Assembly (NCBI GenBank): GCA_965260935.1
Contig: OZ253374.1
Span: 930,001-994,000, forward strand
Length of the DNA: 64,000 nt
Reading direction: 5' to 3'
From: JBBROS01 sp965260935
GTDB lineage: Bacteria; Pseudomonadota; Alphaproteobacteria; Acetobacterales; Acetobacteraceae
Shown here: positions 1 through 8,546 of the stretch, one piece after another
Layout of the letters: every line of letters starts with the position of its first letter
Numbering within the stretch: the stretch's first letter is position 1
Program-made: the position numbers and the translations under genes
The notes under the pieces: generated by a model
What the model was told of the DNA's origin: nothing
What the model saw: the letters and a program-made list of their open reading frames with translations, nothing else
The model's database searches: none

Positions 1-63
1 AGCTCGATCTCGGACGACCATTACGACTGGGCGTTGAACGGCACGTCCGGGCCGGGACACTAA
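1..63 (+). CDS. 3' end of an unidentified protein-coding gene
   Basis: An open frame enters from the left edge and ends at TAA (61-63). The last 20 residues read SSISDDHYDWALNGTSGPGH. The stop lies directly against the stop codon of the convergent Rieske gene, which supports a real coding end rather than a chance frame. Too little is present to name the product. Confidence 0.4.
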   Translation, partial: SSISDDHYDWALNGTSGPGH

Positions 64-1104
64 TCAGCTGCGCCAACGCAGCGTTTGCGGCTTGAGCGGG
101 TTGCGGAACGGGCGGGCCTCGGCGGCGCTGGCGAGCGCCTCTTTCTTGAGGCGCATGAACCAGCGGATCTGCGTGTCGACGTCGCCCACGAAGAGCTGCG
201 GCGGAGGGTTGGGGTTGGCGGCCATGCGGACGGCGATCTCGCGGTCCTGGGCCAGGAAATTGTTCATCAGCATCAAGGCGACGGGCTTGAGCGGGGCGAG
301 CCAGGGCAGGCTCCAGTAGAGGCAGGTGGTGACCTCCGTCTCGGTCGCGCTGACCGGGGTGGCGGCGGTGAGCGAGACGGCGGAGTGGGTGCGGCCCTCG
401 ATGCGCTCGATGCGGGTGCCGGGCAGTTCGACCCGGATCTCGGCATGGACGTCGCCGCCGAGCAGCTTGTACGGCAAGCCGCCGCCGCGAACGGGGTGCC
501 GCGCCATGACGAACCCGGCCCCGTCGGGCTGAAAGCTCTTCTGCTTGAGCCGGAATTGCTCGGGCGTCTTGCGCTTCCACCAGCGCGAGGTATGAACAAA
601 GGCGGGGTGCGCCGGATCAACGAAGCCGGTGGTGGCGAGGTCGATGCCGCAGGGAAAGCGCATGGTGGTGGCGACCTGCGGCGCGGCCCCGCCGACGCCG
701 GGCATGACGGGGGGCTCGGGCAGCGGGTCGGGCAGCGGGCCGGGATTGGCCATATAAACCCAGAGGTTGCCCTGGACTTCGCGGCACGGATAGGGACGCA
801 GGCCGAAGCGGGACGGGTCGATGGCCGCGTCGGGGTCGGCGCATGGGATGCCGGTGCAGCGTCCGTCGGCGCTGTCGAAGGTCCAGCCATGGAAGCAGCA
901 ATGCAAATTCCGCCCGTCGTAGCGCCCGTGGTGCATGGGCATGCCGCGGTGCGGGCAGGCGTTGGAAAAGGCGAACACGCCGCCGTCGGGGCGGCGTCCG
1001 AGCAGGATGGCGTCCCCGAGCATGGTTGTGGGGCGGGTCGTGCCGGGTTTCAGGCGGGCGCCGGTGCAGGCGAGATACCAGAAGCCCCGAAGCATCGCGT
1101 CCAT
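64..1104 (-). CDS. Rieske [2Fe-2S] ring-hydroxylating-type oxygenase
   Basis: This 346-residue protein has the layout of a vanillate-demethylase/pheophorbide-oxygenase-type Rieske oxygenase: an N-terminal Rieske domain and a C-terminal mononuclear iron domain. The Rieske cluster ligands are C50-P-H52 and C69-C-F-H72. The catalytic iron motif D-x2-H-x4-H is seen as D162, H165 and H170. Such enzymes use electrons from a reductase to hydroxylate or O-demethylate an aromatic or cyclic substrate. No reductase or ferredoxin gene is adjacent, so the substrate cannot be read from context. It is transcribed away from the marR operon, and the 115-base gap between them holds the marR promoter. Confidence 0.8.
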   Translation of the reverse strand: MDAMLRGFWYLACTGARLKPGTTRPTTMLGDAILLGRRPDGGVFAFSNACPHRGMPMHHGRYDGRNLHCCFHGWTFDSADGRCTGIPCADPDAAIDPSRFGLRPYPCREVQGNLWVYMANPGPLPDPLPEPPVMPGVGGAAPQVATTMRFPCGIDLATTGFVDPAHPAFVHTSRWWKRKTPEQFRLKQKSFQPDGAGFVMARHPVRGGGLPYKLLGGDVHAEIRVELPGTRIERIEGRTHSAVSLTAATPVSATETEVTTCLYWSLPWLAPLKPVALMLMNNFLAQDREIAVRMAANPNPPPQLFVGDVDTQIRWFMRLKKEALASAAEARPFRNPLKPQTLRWRS

Positions 1105-1186
1105 GGCGCAGAGCTAACGGCTCGCCAAGGCGCGATCAAGGCGTCGGCCCGGCAAGTCGGGGGTTTTTGCCGATAAAGCCGCTGAT

Positions 1187-1222
1187 CATATTGCAAGGGA
1201 TCATAACGCTGCTTACAATATG
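1187..1222 (+). promoter_or_regulatory. marR-emrAB promoter with overlapping palindromic operator
   Basis: An inverted repeat has arms CATATTGCAAG (1187-1197) and CTTACAATATG (1212-1222), which match at 10 of 11 positions. Inside it lie a good -35, TTGCAA (1191-1196), and a good -10, TACAAT (1214-1219), with a 17-base spacer. A dyad covering both promoter boxes just ahead of a marR gene is the classic layout for MarR autorepression. The predicted transcript start near 1226 coincides with an in-frame ATG. Confidence 0.7.
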
Positions 1223-1225
1223 GCC

Positions 1226-1672
1226 ATGCCGCACCCGACTGACCTGCTGATCCTGCTGAACGATGTCGGGCGGATGCTGCGCACCGAGGGGGACCGCCGG
1301 GCGCGGACCCAGGGCATGACGCGGGCGCAATGGGTGATGCTGCTGCGCCTGGAGCGTCAGCCGGGCCTCTCGCAAAAGGAGCTGGCCGAGCTGCTCGAAG
1401 TCGAGCCGATCACGGTCGCCCGCCTGGTGGACCGGCTGGAAGCGCGCGGCCTGGTCGAGCGCAGGGCCGATCCGGCGGACCGGCGCGTCTGGCGGCTCCA
1501 TCTGCTGCCCGGCGCAGGGGACGTGCTGGAGGAACTGGCCGGCGAGCGCGAGGCGATGACCAGGATGCTGACGGCCCGGCTCGCGCCGGAAACGGTCGGG
1601 ATCGTGACGGAGGCCCTGCTCGCGATGCGCTGCGCGCTGTCGCGGCGGCCCGAATTGGAAGAGGTGGGTTAG
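1226..1672 (+). CDS. MarR-family transcriptional regulator
   Basis: A winged-helix MarR protein of 148 residues, probably the ligand-responsive repressor of the efflux genes that follow. The recognition region reads LSQKELAELLEVEPITVARL, followed by the wing R-R-x-D-P-x-D-R-R. Two in-frame ATGs exist, at 1220 and 1226. The second is preferred because the -10 box occupies 1214-1219, so transcription should begin at about 1226 and would exclude the first. No Shine-Dalgarno sequence is visible, which fits a leaderless message. The stop TAG (1670-1672) abuts the GTG of the next gene, so the genes form one operon. Confidence 0.85.
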   Translation: MPHPTDLLILLNDVGRMLRTEGDRRARTQGMTRAQWVMLLRLERQPGLSQKELAELLEVEPITVARLVDRLEARGLVERRADPADRRVWRLHLLPGAGDVLEELAGEREAMTRMLTARLAPETVGIVTEALLAMRCALSRRPELEEVG

Positions 1673-2770
1673 GTGTCGCAGGCAGTGCTCTCGAACAAGC
1701 TGGCGCCGGCGTTGGACGTGCCCCCGGACGCGCGGCGGGCGAAGCGCCGCAAGGCCCTGCGCCCGGTGCTGATGATCGGCGGCGTCGCCGCGGTCGTCGC
1801 CGGCGGGCTGCTCTACTGGATCAACGGCGGCCAGGTCGTCTCCATCGACAACGCCTACGTCCGCGCCGACAAGCTCTCCGTCGCCACCGACGTCTCGGGC
1901 ATCGTGGCCTCCGTCCCGGTGCGCGAGGGCGAAGCGGTGCGCAAGGGCGCCGTGCTGTTCCGCCTGGACGAACGCCCGTTCCGCATCGCGCTCAACGCCG
2001 CCGAAGCCAACCTGTCGGCGACCCGGCTCCAGCTCGAGGCGATGCAGCGCGACTACCACCGGATGCTGACCGACGTGTCGGTCAAGCAGGCGCAGGTCGG
2101 CATGGACCAGGCGCGGTTCGACCGGGCCAACGGCCTGGTCGAGCGCGGCGACGTGTCCCGCCAGGTCTACGACGACGCGCGCTACCAGCTGCTCGCGGAC
2201 CAGCACGCGGTGGAGTCGGCCAAGGGCGCCGCCGAGGTGCAACTGGCCAAGCTCGGCGGCAGCGCCTCCTCGGACGTGACGGAGCTCCCGGCCTACAAGC
2301 AGGCCGCGACGCAGGTGGCGGAAGCCAAGCGCCAGTCCGACGACGCCGTGGTGCGCGCGCCGATGGATGGCGTGGTCACCGGGGTCTCGAACCTGCAGCC
2401 GGGCGCATACCTCGCCGCAGGCTCGGCGGCGTTCGGCCTCGTGTCGACGGAGCACGAGTGGGTGGAAGCGAACCCGAAGGAAACCGAGCTGACCTGGGTC
2501 CGCCCCGGCAACCCGGTCAGCGTCACGGTCGACACCTACCCCGGGCGGACCTGGCACGGCACGGTGGAAAGCGTGGCCCCGGCCAGCGGCAGCGAGTTCT
2601 CCATCCTGCCGGCGCAGAACAGCTCGGGCAACTGGGTCAAGGTGGTGCAGCGCATCCCGATGCGGATCAAGGTGGAGCAGGACGCCGGCGCGCCGCCGCT
2701 GCGGGCGGGGATGAGCGTGGTGGCGGACGTGGACACCGGCCATGCGCGGAAATGGTCGGACCTTTACTGA
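1673..2770 (+). CDS. emrA: EmrA/HlyD-type membrane fusion protein
   Basis: This 365-residue periplasmic adaptor of a tripartite drug-efflux pump bridges an inner-membrane DHA2 transporter and an outer-membrane TolC channel. One N-terminal transmembrane helix lies at residues 31-50. A biotinyl-lipoyl-like half domain follows (IDNAYVRADKLSVATDVSG), then a coiled-coil hairpin around residues 105-190, a second lipoyl half and a beta-barrel region. It begins with GTG immediately after the marR stop. The emrB partner follows directly, and a tolC gene lies 3.8 kb downstream. Confidence 0.88.
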   Translation: MSQAVLSNKLAPALDVPPDARRAKRRKALRPVLMIGGVAAVVAGGLLYWINGGQVVSIDNAYVRADKLSVATDVSGIVASVPVREGEAVRKGAVLFRLDERPFRIALNAAEANLSATRLQLEAMQRDYHRMLTDVSVKQAQVGMDQARFDRANGLVERGDVSRQVYDDARYQLLADQHAVESAKGAAEVQLAKLGGSASSDVTELPAYKQAATQVAEAKRQSDDAVVRAPMDGVVTGVSNLQPGAYLAAGSAAFGLVSTEHEWVEANPKETELTWVRPGNPVSVTVDTYPGRTWHGTVESVAPASGSEFSILPAQNSSGNWVKVVQRIPMRIKVEQDAGAPPLRAGMSVVADVDTGHARKWSDLY

Positions 2771-2780
2771 GGCGGCCGGC

Positions 2781-4298
<1,518 letters not shown>

Positions 4299-4377
4299 GC
4301 CTGGCGGACGGGCAACGGCCGGGCCAAAATTGGTCGTCCCAACCTGAAGCCCGGCAATGCCAAGCACCGTTCGGCGG

Positions 4378-4393
4378 AGCGTGCCGGCACGCT
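4378..4393. terminator. Perfect 16-base palindrome between convergent genes
   Basis: AGCGTGCCGGCACGCT is a perfect palindrome in the 117-base gap between the stops of emrB and the convergent MFS gene. It could form a hairpin on either strand and act as a bidirectional stop, but no T-tract follows, so an intrinsic terminator is unproven. Confidence 0.3.
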
Positions 4394-4415
4394 GCCGGTG
4401 AAATGACGGGTCCGC

Positions 4416-5651
4416 TTAGGCGCGAGCCTGGCGCGGCGCCGTGCGCGAGGCCAAGAGGGCCGCCGCGGCGAGCAGGACGGGCGGAAACACGACCCAGTTG
4501 ACCGCCGCCCACCCGGCGGTGGCCAGCAGCTCGCCGGACGAGAACGAGCCGACGGTCATCATGCCGAACACGAGGAAGTCGTTGAAGGCCTGAACCTTGG
4601 TGCGTTCCTCGGGCCGATGGGTCTCCAGCACCATAGCGGAGGCGCCGACGAAGCCGAAATTCCAGCCGAGGCCCAGCAAGAACAAGGCGCCGTAGAAATG
4701 GGCGGCGGTGAGGCCGGTCAGGCCGAGCGCGGCGGCCGCGGCGGTGAAAACAAGGCCCACGCCCACGACGCGGGGCGCGCCGAAGCGGGCGATCAGCGTG
4801 CCGGTGAAGAAGCTGGGACCGTACATGGCGACGATATGCCACTGGATGGCCCCGTTGGAGGCCGAGAGCGGCAGGCCGCACAGGCGCATGGCCAGCGGGG
4901 CGGAGGTCATCACCAGGTTCATCAGCGTGTAGGAAACGACGCCGCAAAGCACGGCCACCACGAACCGGGGCTGGCTGGCGATCAGCCGCAGCGGGCGGCC
5001 CGCCGCGACCTCGGCCTTCGCGGGCCTGGGCAGGTCGACCCCCGACAGCACGGCCATGGCGACAACGGCGACCGCGGCTTGCGCGACGTAGCTGGCAACG
5101 AACAGGTAGGGGTCCCAAAGGTGCATGGTGAGGTTGACGAGCTGCGGGCCGAGGACGCCGGCGAAGACGCCCCCGGCCATCACCCACGACAGCGCGCGGG
5201 GGCGGAACGCCGGGCTCGCGCCGTCTGCGGCGGCGAAACGGAAGGAAACGACCACGGCCGCGTAGCAGCCGCCGAGCAGGGTGGCGGCGCAATACAGCGC
5301 GAAGGATTGCACCAGCAGCGCGAAGGCGGCGAGCAGGCCGCTGGCGACGCCGCACCCGGCGCCGGCGATAAAGGCGCTCCGCCGCCCGTGATGCCGGGCG
5401 ACCCAGCCGGCCGGCAGGGTGGCAAGCGCCATGCCGACCACGAAAACGGAGAGGGGCAGGGTGGCGAAGGTCGGCGACGGGGCCAAGGTGGAGCCGATGA
5501 TCGCGCCGGTGGCGTAGACAACGGAGGCGTTGGCGCCGGCAAGCGCCTGGGCGGCGGCGAGGCGGAACACGTTGCGCCGGGCGCGGCGGTCGTTGAACGA
5601 GGCGGCCGCGGCGGCGGAAGGCATGGAGCTTGGGGTTCCTGTCGGTGGCAT
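4416..5651 (-). CDS. MFS transporter (about 12 TM)
   Basis: This 411-residue polytopic protein of the major facilitator superfamily has two six-helix halves. A motif-A-like loop reads GWVARHHGRRSAF in the first half. The second half repeats the pattern after a short cytosolic linker around residues 205-215. The substrate is not identifiable. The start is either ATG 5651 or ATG 5624; the second has AGGAA upstream. It is transcribed away from the pcm-like gene. Confidence 0.75.
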   Translation of the reverse strand: MPPTGTPSSMPSAAAAASFNDRRARRNVFRLAAAQALAGANASVVYATGAIIGSTLAPSPTFATLPLSVFVVGMALATLPAGWVARHHGRRSAFIAGAGCGVASGLLAAFALLVQSFALYCAATLLGGCYAAVVVSFRFAAADGASPAFRPRALSWVMAGGVFAGVLGPQLVNLTMHLWDPYLFVASYVAQAAVAVVAMAVLSGVDLPRPAKAEVAAGRPLRLIASQPRFVVAVLCGVVSYTLMNLVMTSAPLAMRLCGLPLSASNGAIQWHIVAMYGPSFFTGTLIARFGAPRVVGVGLVFTAAAAALGLTGLTAAHFYGALFLLGLGWNFGFVGASAMVLETHRPEERTKVQAFNDFLVFGMMTVGSFSSGELLATAGWAAVNWVVFPPVLLAAAALLASRTAPRQARA

Positions 5652-5799
5652 TTCCGCATCTGCTCACGGGTTTCGTAGGCCCGCAACGGCCTGGGTCGCG
5701 CGGCGTGGGCTGGTATGCGCCGGGCAGGAGACTTACAAGGTGCGCGCGATCAGGATAAGGCGCGGCATGGACGACGGCAGGACAAGGAGCGCACCCGTG

Positions 5800-6462
5800 A
5801 TGGATTTCGCCGAGGCGCGGGACCGGATGGTCGATGGGCAGGTGCGCCCGAACAAGGTGATCGACCCGCGCATCATCCAGGCGATGCGGCGGCTGCCGCG
5901 CGAGCGGTTCGTGCCGGAGGCGCTGGCGAGCCGGGCCTATTCGGACGAGGACGTGCCGTTGCCGCACGGGCGGGCGCTGATCGAGCCGATGGTGATCGCG
6001 CGGCTGGTGCAGTCGCTCCGGGTGCGCGCGGGCGAGACGGCGCTGGTGATCGGGGCCGGGGCCGGCTACGGCGCGGCGCTGCTGGACGCGGTGGGCGCGG
6101 CGGTGACGGCGCTGGAGGACGACGCCGGGCTGATCGCGCTGGGCCGCAAGGTGTTGCCGGCGGTGGCGCCCGGGGTGAGGCTGGTTGAAGGGCCGATGCA
6201 GGCCGGCTGGCAGGCCGGTGCGCCGTATGACGTGATCCTGATCGAGGGGGCGGTGCAGCAGGTGCCGGACGAGCTGGCCGGCCAGTTGAAGCCCGGCGGG
6301 CGCGTGGCCGCCGTGGTGTCCAAGCCCGGCGGGCCTGGCCACGGCGTGCTGGCCGAGGCCGTCCGGGTCGCGGACGGGGTGCGCCTGCGCGGCCAGGCGG
6401 TGTTCGACTGCGCGACGCCGATGTTGCCGCAAATGGCGCCCCGGCCCGCTTTTACATTCTAG
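5800..6462 (+). CDS. pcm: Protein-L-isoaspartate O-methyltransferase-like protein
   Basis: This 220-residue protein belongs to the PCMT family, which methylates isoaspartyl residues in damaged proteins. The N-terminal region MDFAEARDRMVDGQVRPNKV and the RLPRERFVPE stretch are typical of the alphaproteobacterial paralogue found beside tolC. The SAM-binding loop is weakened to VIGAGAGYGAALL, where classical enzymes carry a G-x-G-S/T-G-Y motif. Activity may therefore differ from true Pcm. The start ATG 5800 (or the GTG just before it) has AAGGAG at 5784-5789. The tolC gene follows after 58 bases. Confidence 0.75.
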   Translation: MDFAEARDRMVDGQVRPNKVIDPRIIQAMRRLPRERFVPEALASRAYSDEDVPLPHGRALIEPMVIARLVQSLRVRAGETALVIGAGAGYGAALLDAVGAAVTALEDDAGLIALGRKVLPAVAPGVRLVEGPMQAGWQAGAPYDVILIEGAVQQVPDELAGQLKPGGRVAAVVSKPGGPGHGVLAEAVRVADGVRLRGQAVFDCATPMLPQMAPRPAFTF

Positions 6463-6520
6463 TATCGGCCAGGCTGTGGCACACTCCATCGGCCGGAACG
6501 CTGGCAAGGTGAGGATAGCG

Positions 6521-7939
6521 ATGAAATTAACGGCCTTTACCGTTTTCGGGATGGCGCTGCTGGCCTCGGGCACGGCGCTGGCCGAGCCTCGGACGCTCCA
6601 GGAAGCCCTGGCGGCGGCCTACGCCAACAGCCCGACGCTGCAAGCGGCGCGGGCGCAGCTCCGCTCCACCGACGAGCAGGTGCCGCAGGCGCTGGCCGGC
6701 TGGCGTCCGCAGGTCACGGTGTCCACGTCCGTCGGCTACGCGGACGGGACGTTCCGCACCACGACAGGGGTCAACCCCAACTCGGCGGCCTCGGGCGGCG
6801 CGATCGTGGAGCGCAACTTCCGCGACCTCTACACGGCGCAGGCAAGCCTGACGCAGCCGCTCTACCGGGGCGGGCAGACCCGGGCGAGCACGAACCAGGC
6901 CGACAACAGCGTGTTCGCCCAGCGCAGCCGGCTGCTGGGGACGGAGCAGCAGGTGTTCATCGACACGGTGACGGCCTACGTCAACGTGATCGCGCAGCAG
7001 CAGGTGCTGCAGCTCAACATCAACAACGAGCAGGTGCTGCAGCGGCAGTTGCAGGCGACCAACGACCGGTTCCGGGTGGGGGAGATCACGCGGACGGACG
7101 TGGCGCAGGCCCAGGCGGCGCTGGCCGGCGCCTCGGCGACGCGGCAAACGGCGGAAGGCAACCTGGCGACGGGGCGGGCGACGTATCTGCAGCGGGTGGG
7201 GTTCGACCCGGGTGGGCCGGGCGACCTGGTCGAGCCGCAGCCGACGCAGATCCCGGTGAAGAACCAGGCCCAGGCGACGCAGCTTGCCTCCACCAACAAC
7301 CCGACCGTGATCGCCGCGCTGTTCGACGATGCGGCGGCGCGGGACGCGGTCGACGTGGCGTTCTCGGGACTGATGCCGCAGGTGAGCTTGCAGGCGCTGG
7401 CGGCGCGCTCGGATAACTCCTCGATCCGCGGGCAGCGGACCATCGGGGCGCAGGTGCTGCTGAACGCGTCGGTGCCGATCTACCAGGGCGGGGCCCAGTA
7501 TTCACGGGTCCGGCAAGCGCGGCAGCAGGAGCAGCAGGCGCGCAACGTGGTCGACGAGGCGCGGCGGCAGGCGGTGCAGCAGGCGGCGAACGCCTGGGAA
7601 ACGCTGGTGGCGGCGCGCTCGACGATCCAGAGCACGCGGGCGGCGATCCAGGCCAACCAGGTGGCGCTGGTGGGGGTGCAGCGCGAGGCGATCGTCGGCA
7701 GCCGGACGACGCTGGACGTGTTGAACGCGGAGCAGGCGCTGCTGAACTCGCGGGTGACGCTGGTGCAGAACCTGACCAACCTGGTCACGGCGAGCTACAC
7801 GGTGCTGGCGGCGGTCGGACGGTTGACGGCGCGGGACTTGAATTTGAACGTGCCGCTCTATGATGAGACAGCATACTATCAAGCCGTCCGGGGCCAGTTG
7901 TTCGGCACCCGGGCATTTGGGGTGAATGAGCGTCGGTGA
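6521..7939 (+). CDS. tolC: TolC-family outer-membrane efflux channel
   Basis: This 472-residue protein starts with a Sec signal peptide (about residues 1-21, ending ALA before EPRTLQEAL). It carries the tandem outer-membrane-efflux repeats, with the repeated NSPTLQAARAQL-type helices and QPLYRGGQTRA / VPIYQGGAQYSRV strands at corresponding positions. As a trimer it would form the outer-membrane duct for tripartite pumps or type I secretion. It could serve the EmrAB system upstream, but TolC proteins are usually shared. AAGGTGAGG (6506-6514) precedes the ATG. The stop overlaps the next start as TGATG. Confidence 0.9.
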   Translation: MKLTAFTVFGMALLASGTALAEPRTLQEALAAAYANSPTLQAARAQLRSTDEQVPQALAGWRPQVTVSTSVGYADGTFRTTTGVNPNSAASGGAIVERNFRDLYTAQASLTQPLYRGGQTRASTNQADNSVFAQRSRLLGTEQQVFIDTVTAYVNVIAQQQVLQLNINNEQVLQRQLQATNDRFRVGEITRTDVAQAQAALAGASATRQTAEGNLATGRATYLQRVGFDPGGPGDLVEPQPTQIPVKNQAQATQLASTNNPTVIAALFDDAAARDAVDVAFSGLMPQVSLQALAARSDNSSIRGQRTIGAQVLLNASVPIYQGGAQYSRVRQARQQEQQARNVVDEARRQAVQQAANAWETLVAARSTIQSTRAAIQANQVALVGVQREAIVGSRTTLDVLNAEQALLNSRVTLVQNLTNLVTASYTVLAAVGRLTARDLNLNVPLYDETAYYQAVRGQLFGTRAFGVNERR

Positions 7940-8496
7940 TGGCGAGCGATCCTAAAGTACCGTCCGGAGCGGCGGCTGACCCGTCGATGGACGACATCCT
8001 GGCGTCGATCCGCCGCATCCTCGACGAGGAAGGGGCAAAGGCGGAGCCTGAAGGCGGTGAAACGGGCGAGGTGTTCGACCTGGACCGGTCTATGATGCTG
8101 CAGCAGACGGATAAAGCGGCGGAGGCCGGGCCCCGGCGGCTGGCGGTAGGGGCGAACGAGGCCGCAAAGCCCGCGGCAACCCCGGAGGGCAACGCGTTGC
8201 CGGGCAGTGGAAAGGAGCGGGTGGTGGCAGGTCCGGAGCGGAACGACGACAAGGCATCGGATCGGATAGTGGCGCCCGAGGCCGAGGCGGCGACGGCGGC
8301 TTCAATGGGATCGCTGTTGCAGGCATTGGCCAATGAGCGCAACGTGGCGACGCACCGGGGCGGCCCGACCATCGAGGACCTGGTGCGCGAAGAGATGAGG
8401 CCGATGCTGAAGGCGTGGCTCGACAGCCACCTGGCGCCGCTGGTCGAGCGGCTGGTCCGCGCCGAAATCGAGCGGGTCGTCAACCGGATGACCTGA
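7939..8496 (+). CDS. popZ: PopZ-like DUF2497 polar-organizing protein
   Basis: This 185-residue protein has the bipartite PopZ layout. A short conserved N-terminal helix reads DPSMDDILASIRRILDEE, the middle (about residues 35-130) is low-complexity and acidic, and a conserved C-terminal oligomerisation region contains IEDLVREEMRPMLKAWLD followed by a second amphipathic helix. In Caulobacter, PopZ forms a polar matrix that anchors ParB-parS and client proteins. The ATG at 7939 overlaps the tolC stop by one base, so translation is probably coupled. valS follows 50 bases downstream. Confidence 0.85.
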   Translation: MASDPKVPSGAAADPSMDDILASIRRILDEEGAKAEPEGGETGEVFDLDRSMMLQQTDKAAEAGPRRLAVGANEAAKPAATPEGNALPGSGKERVVAGPERNDDKASDRIVAPEAEAATAASMGSLLQALANERNVATHRGGPTIEDLVREEMRPMLKAWLDSHLAPLVERLVRAEIERVVNRMT

Positions 8497-8546
8497 ACCG
8501 CGCCGGCGGGGGTTGCGCCGGGGCGCTCGCGGGATACAACCGGCGC

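Noticed and set aside
85..1176. A 363-codon plus-strand frame opposite the Rieske gene
   Set aside because: The minus strand carries both Rieske and mononuclear iron ligands; the plus-strand frame is a composition artefact.
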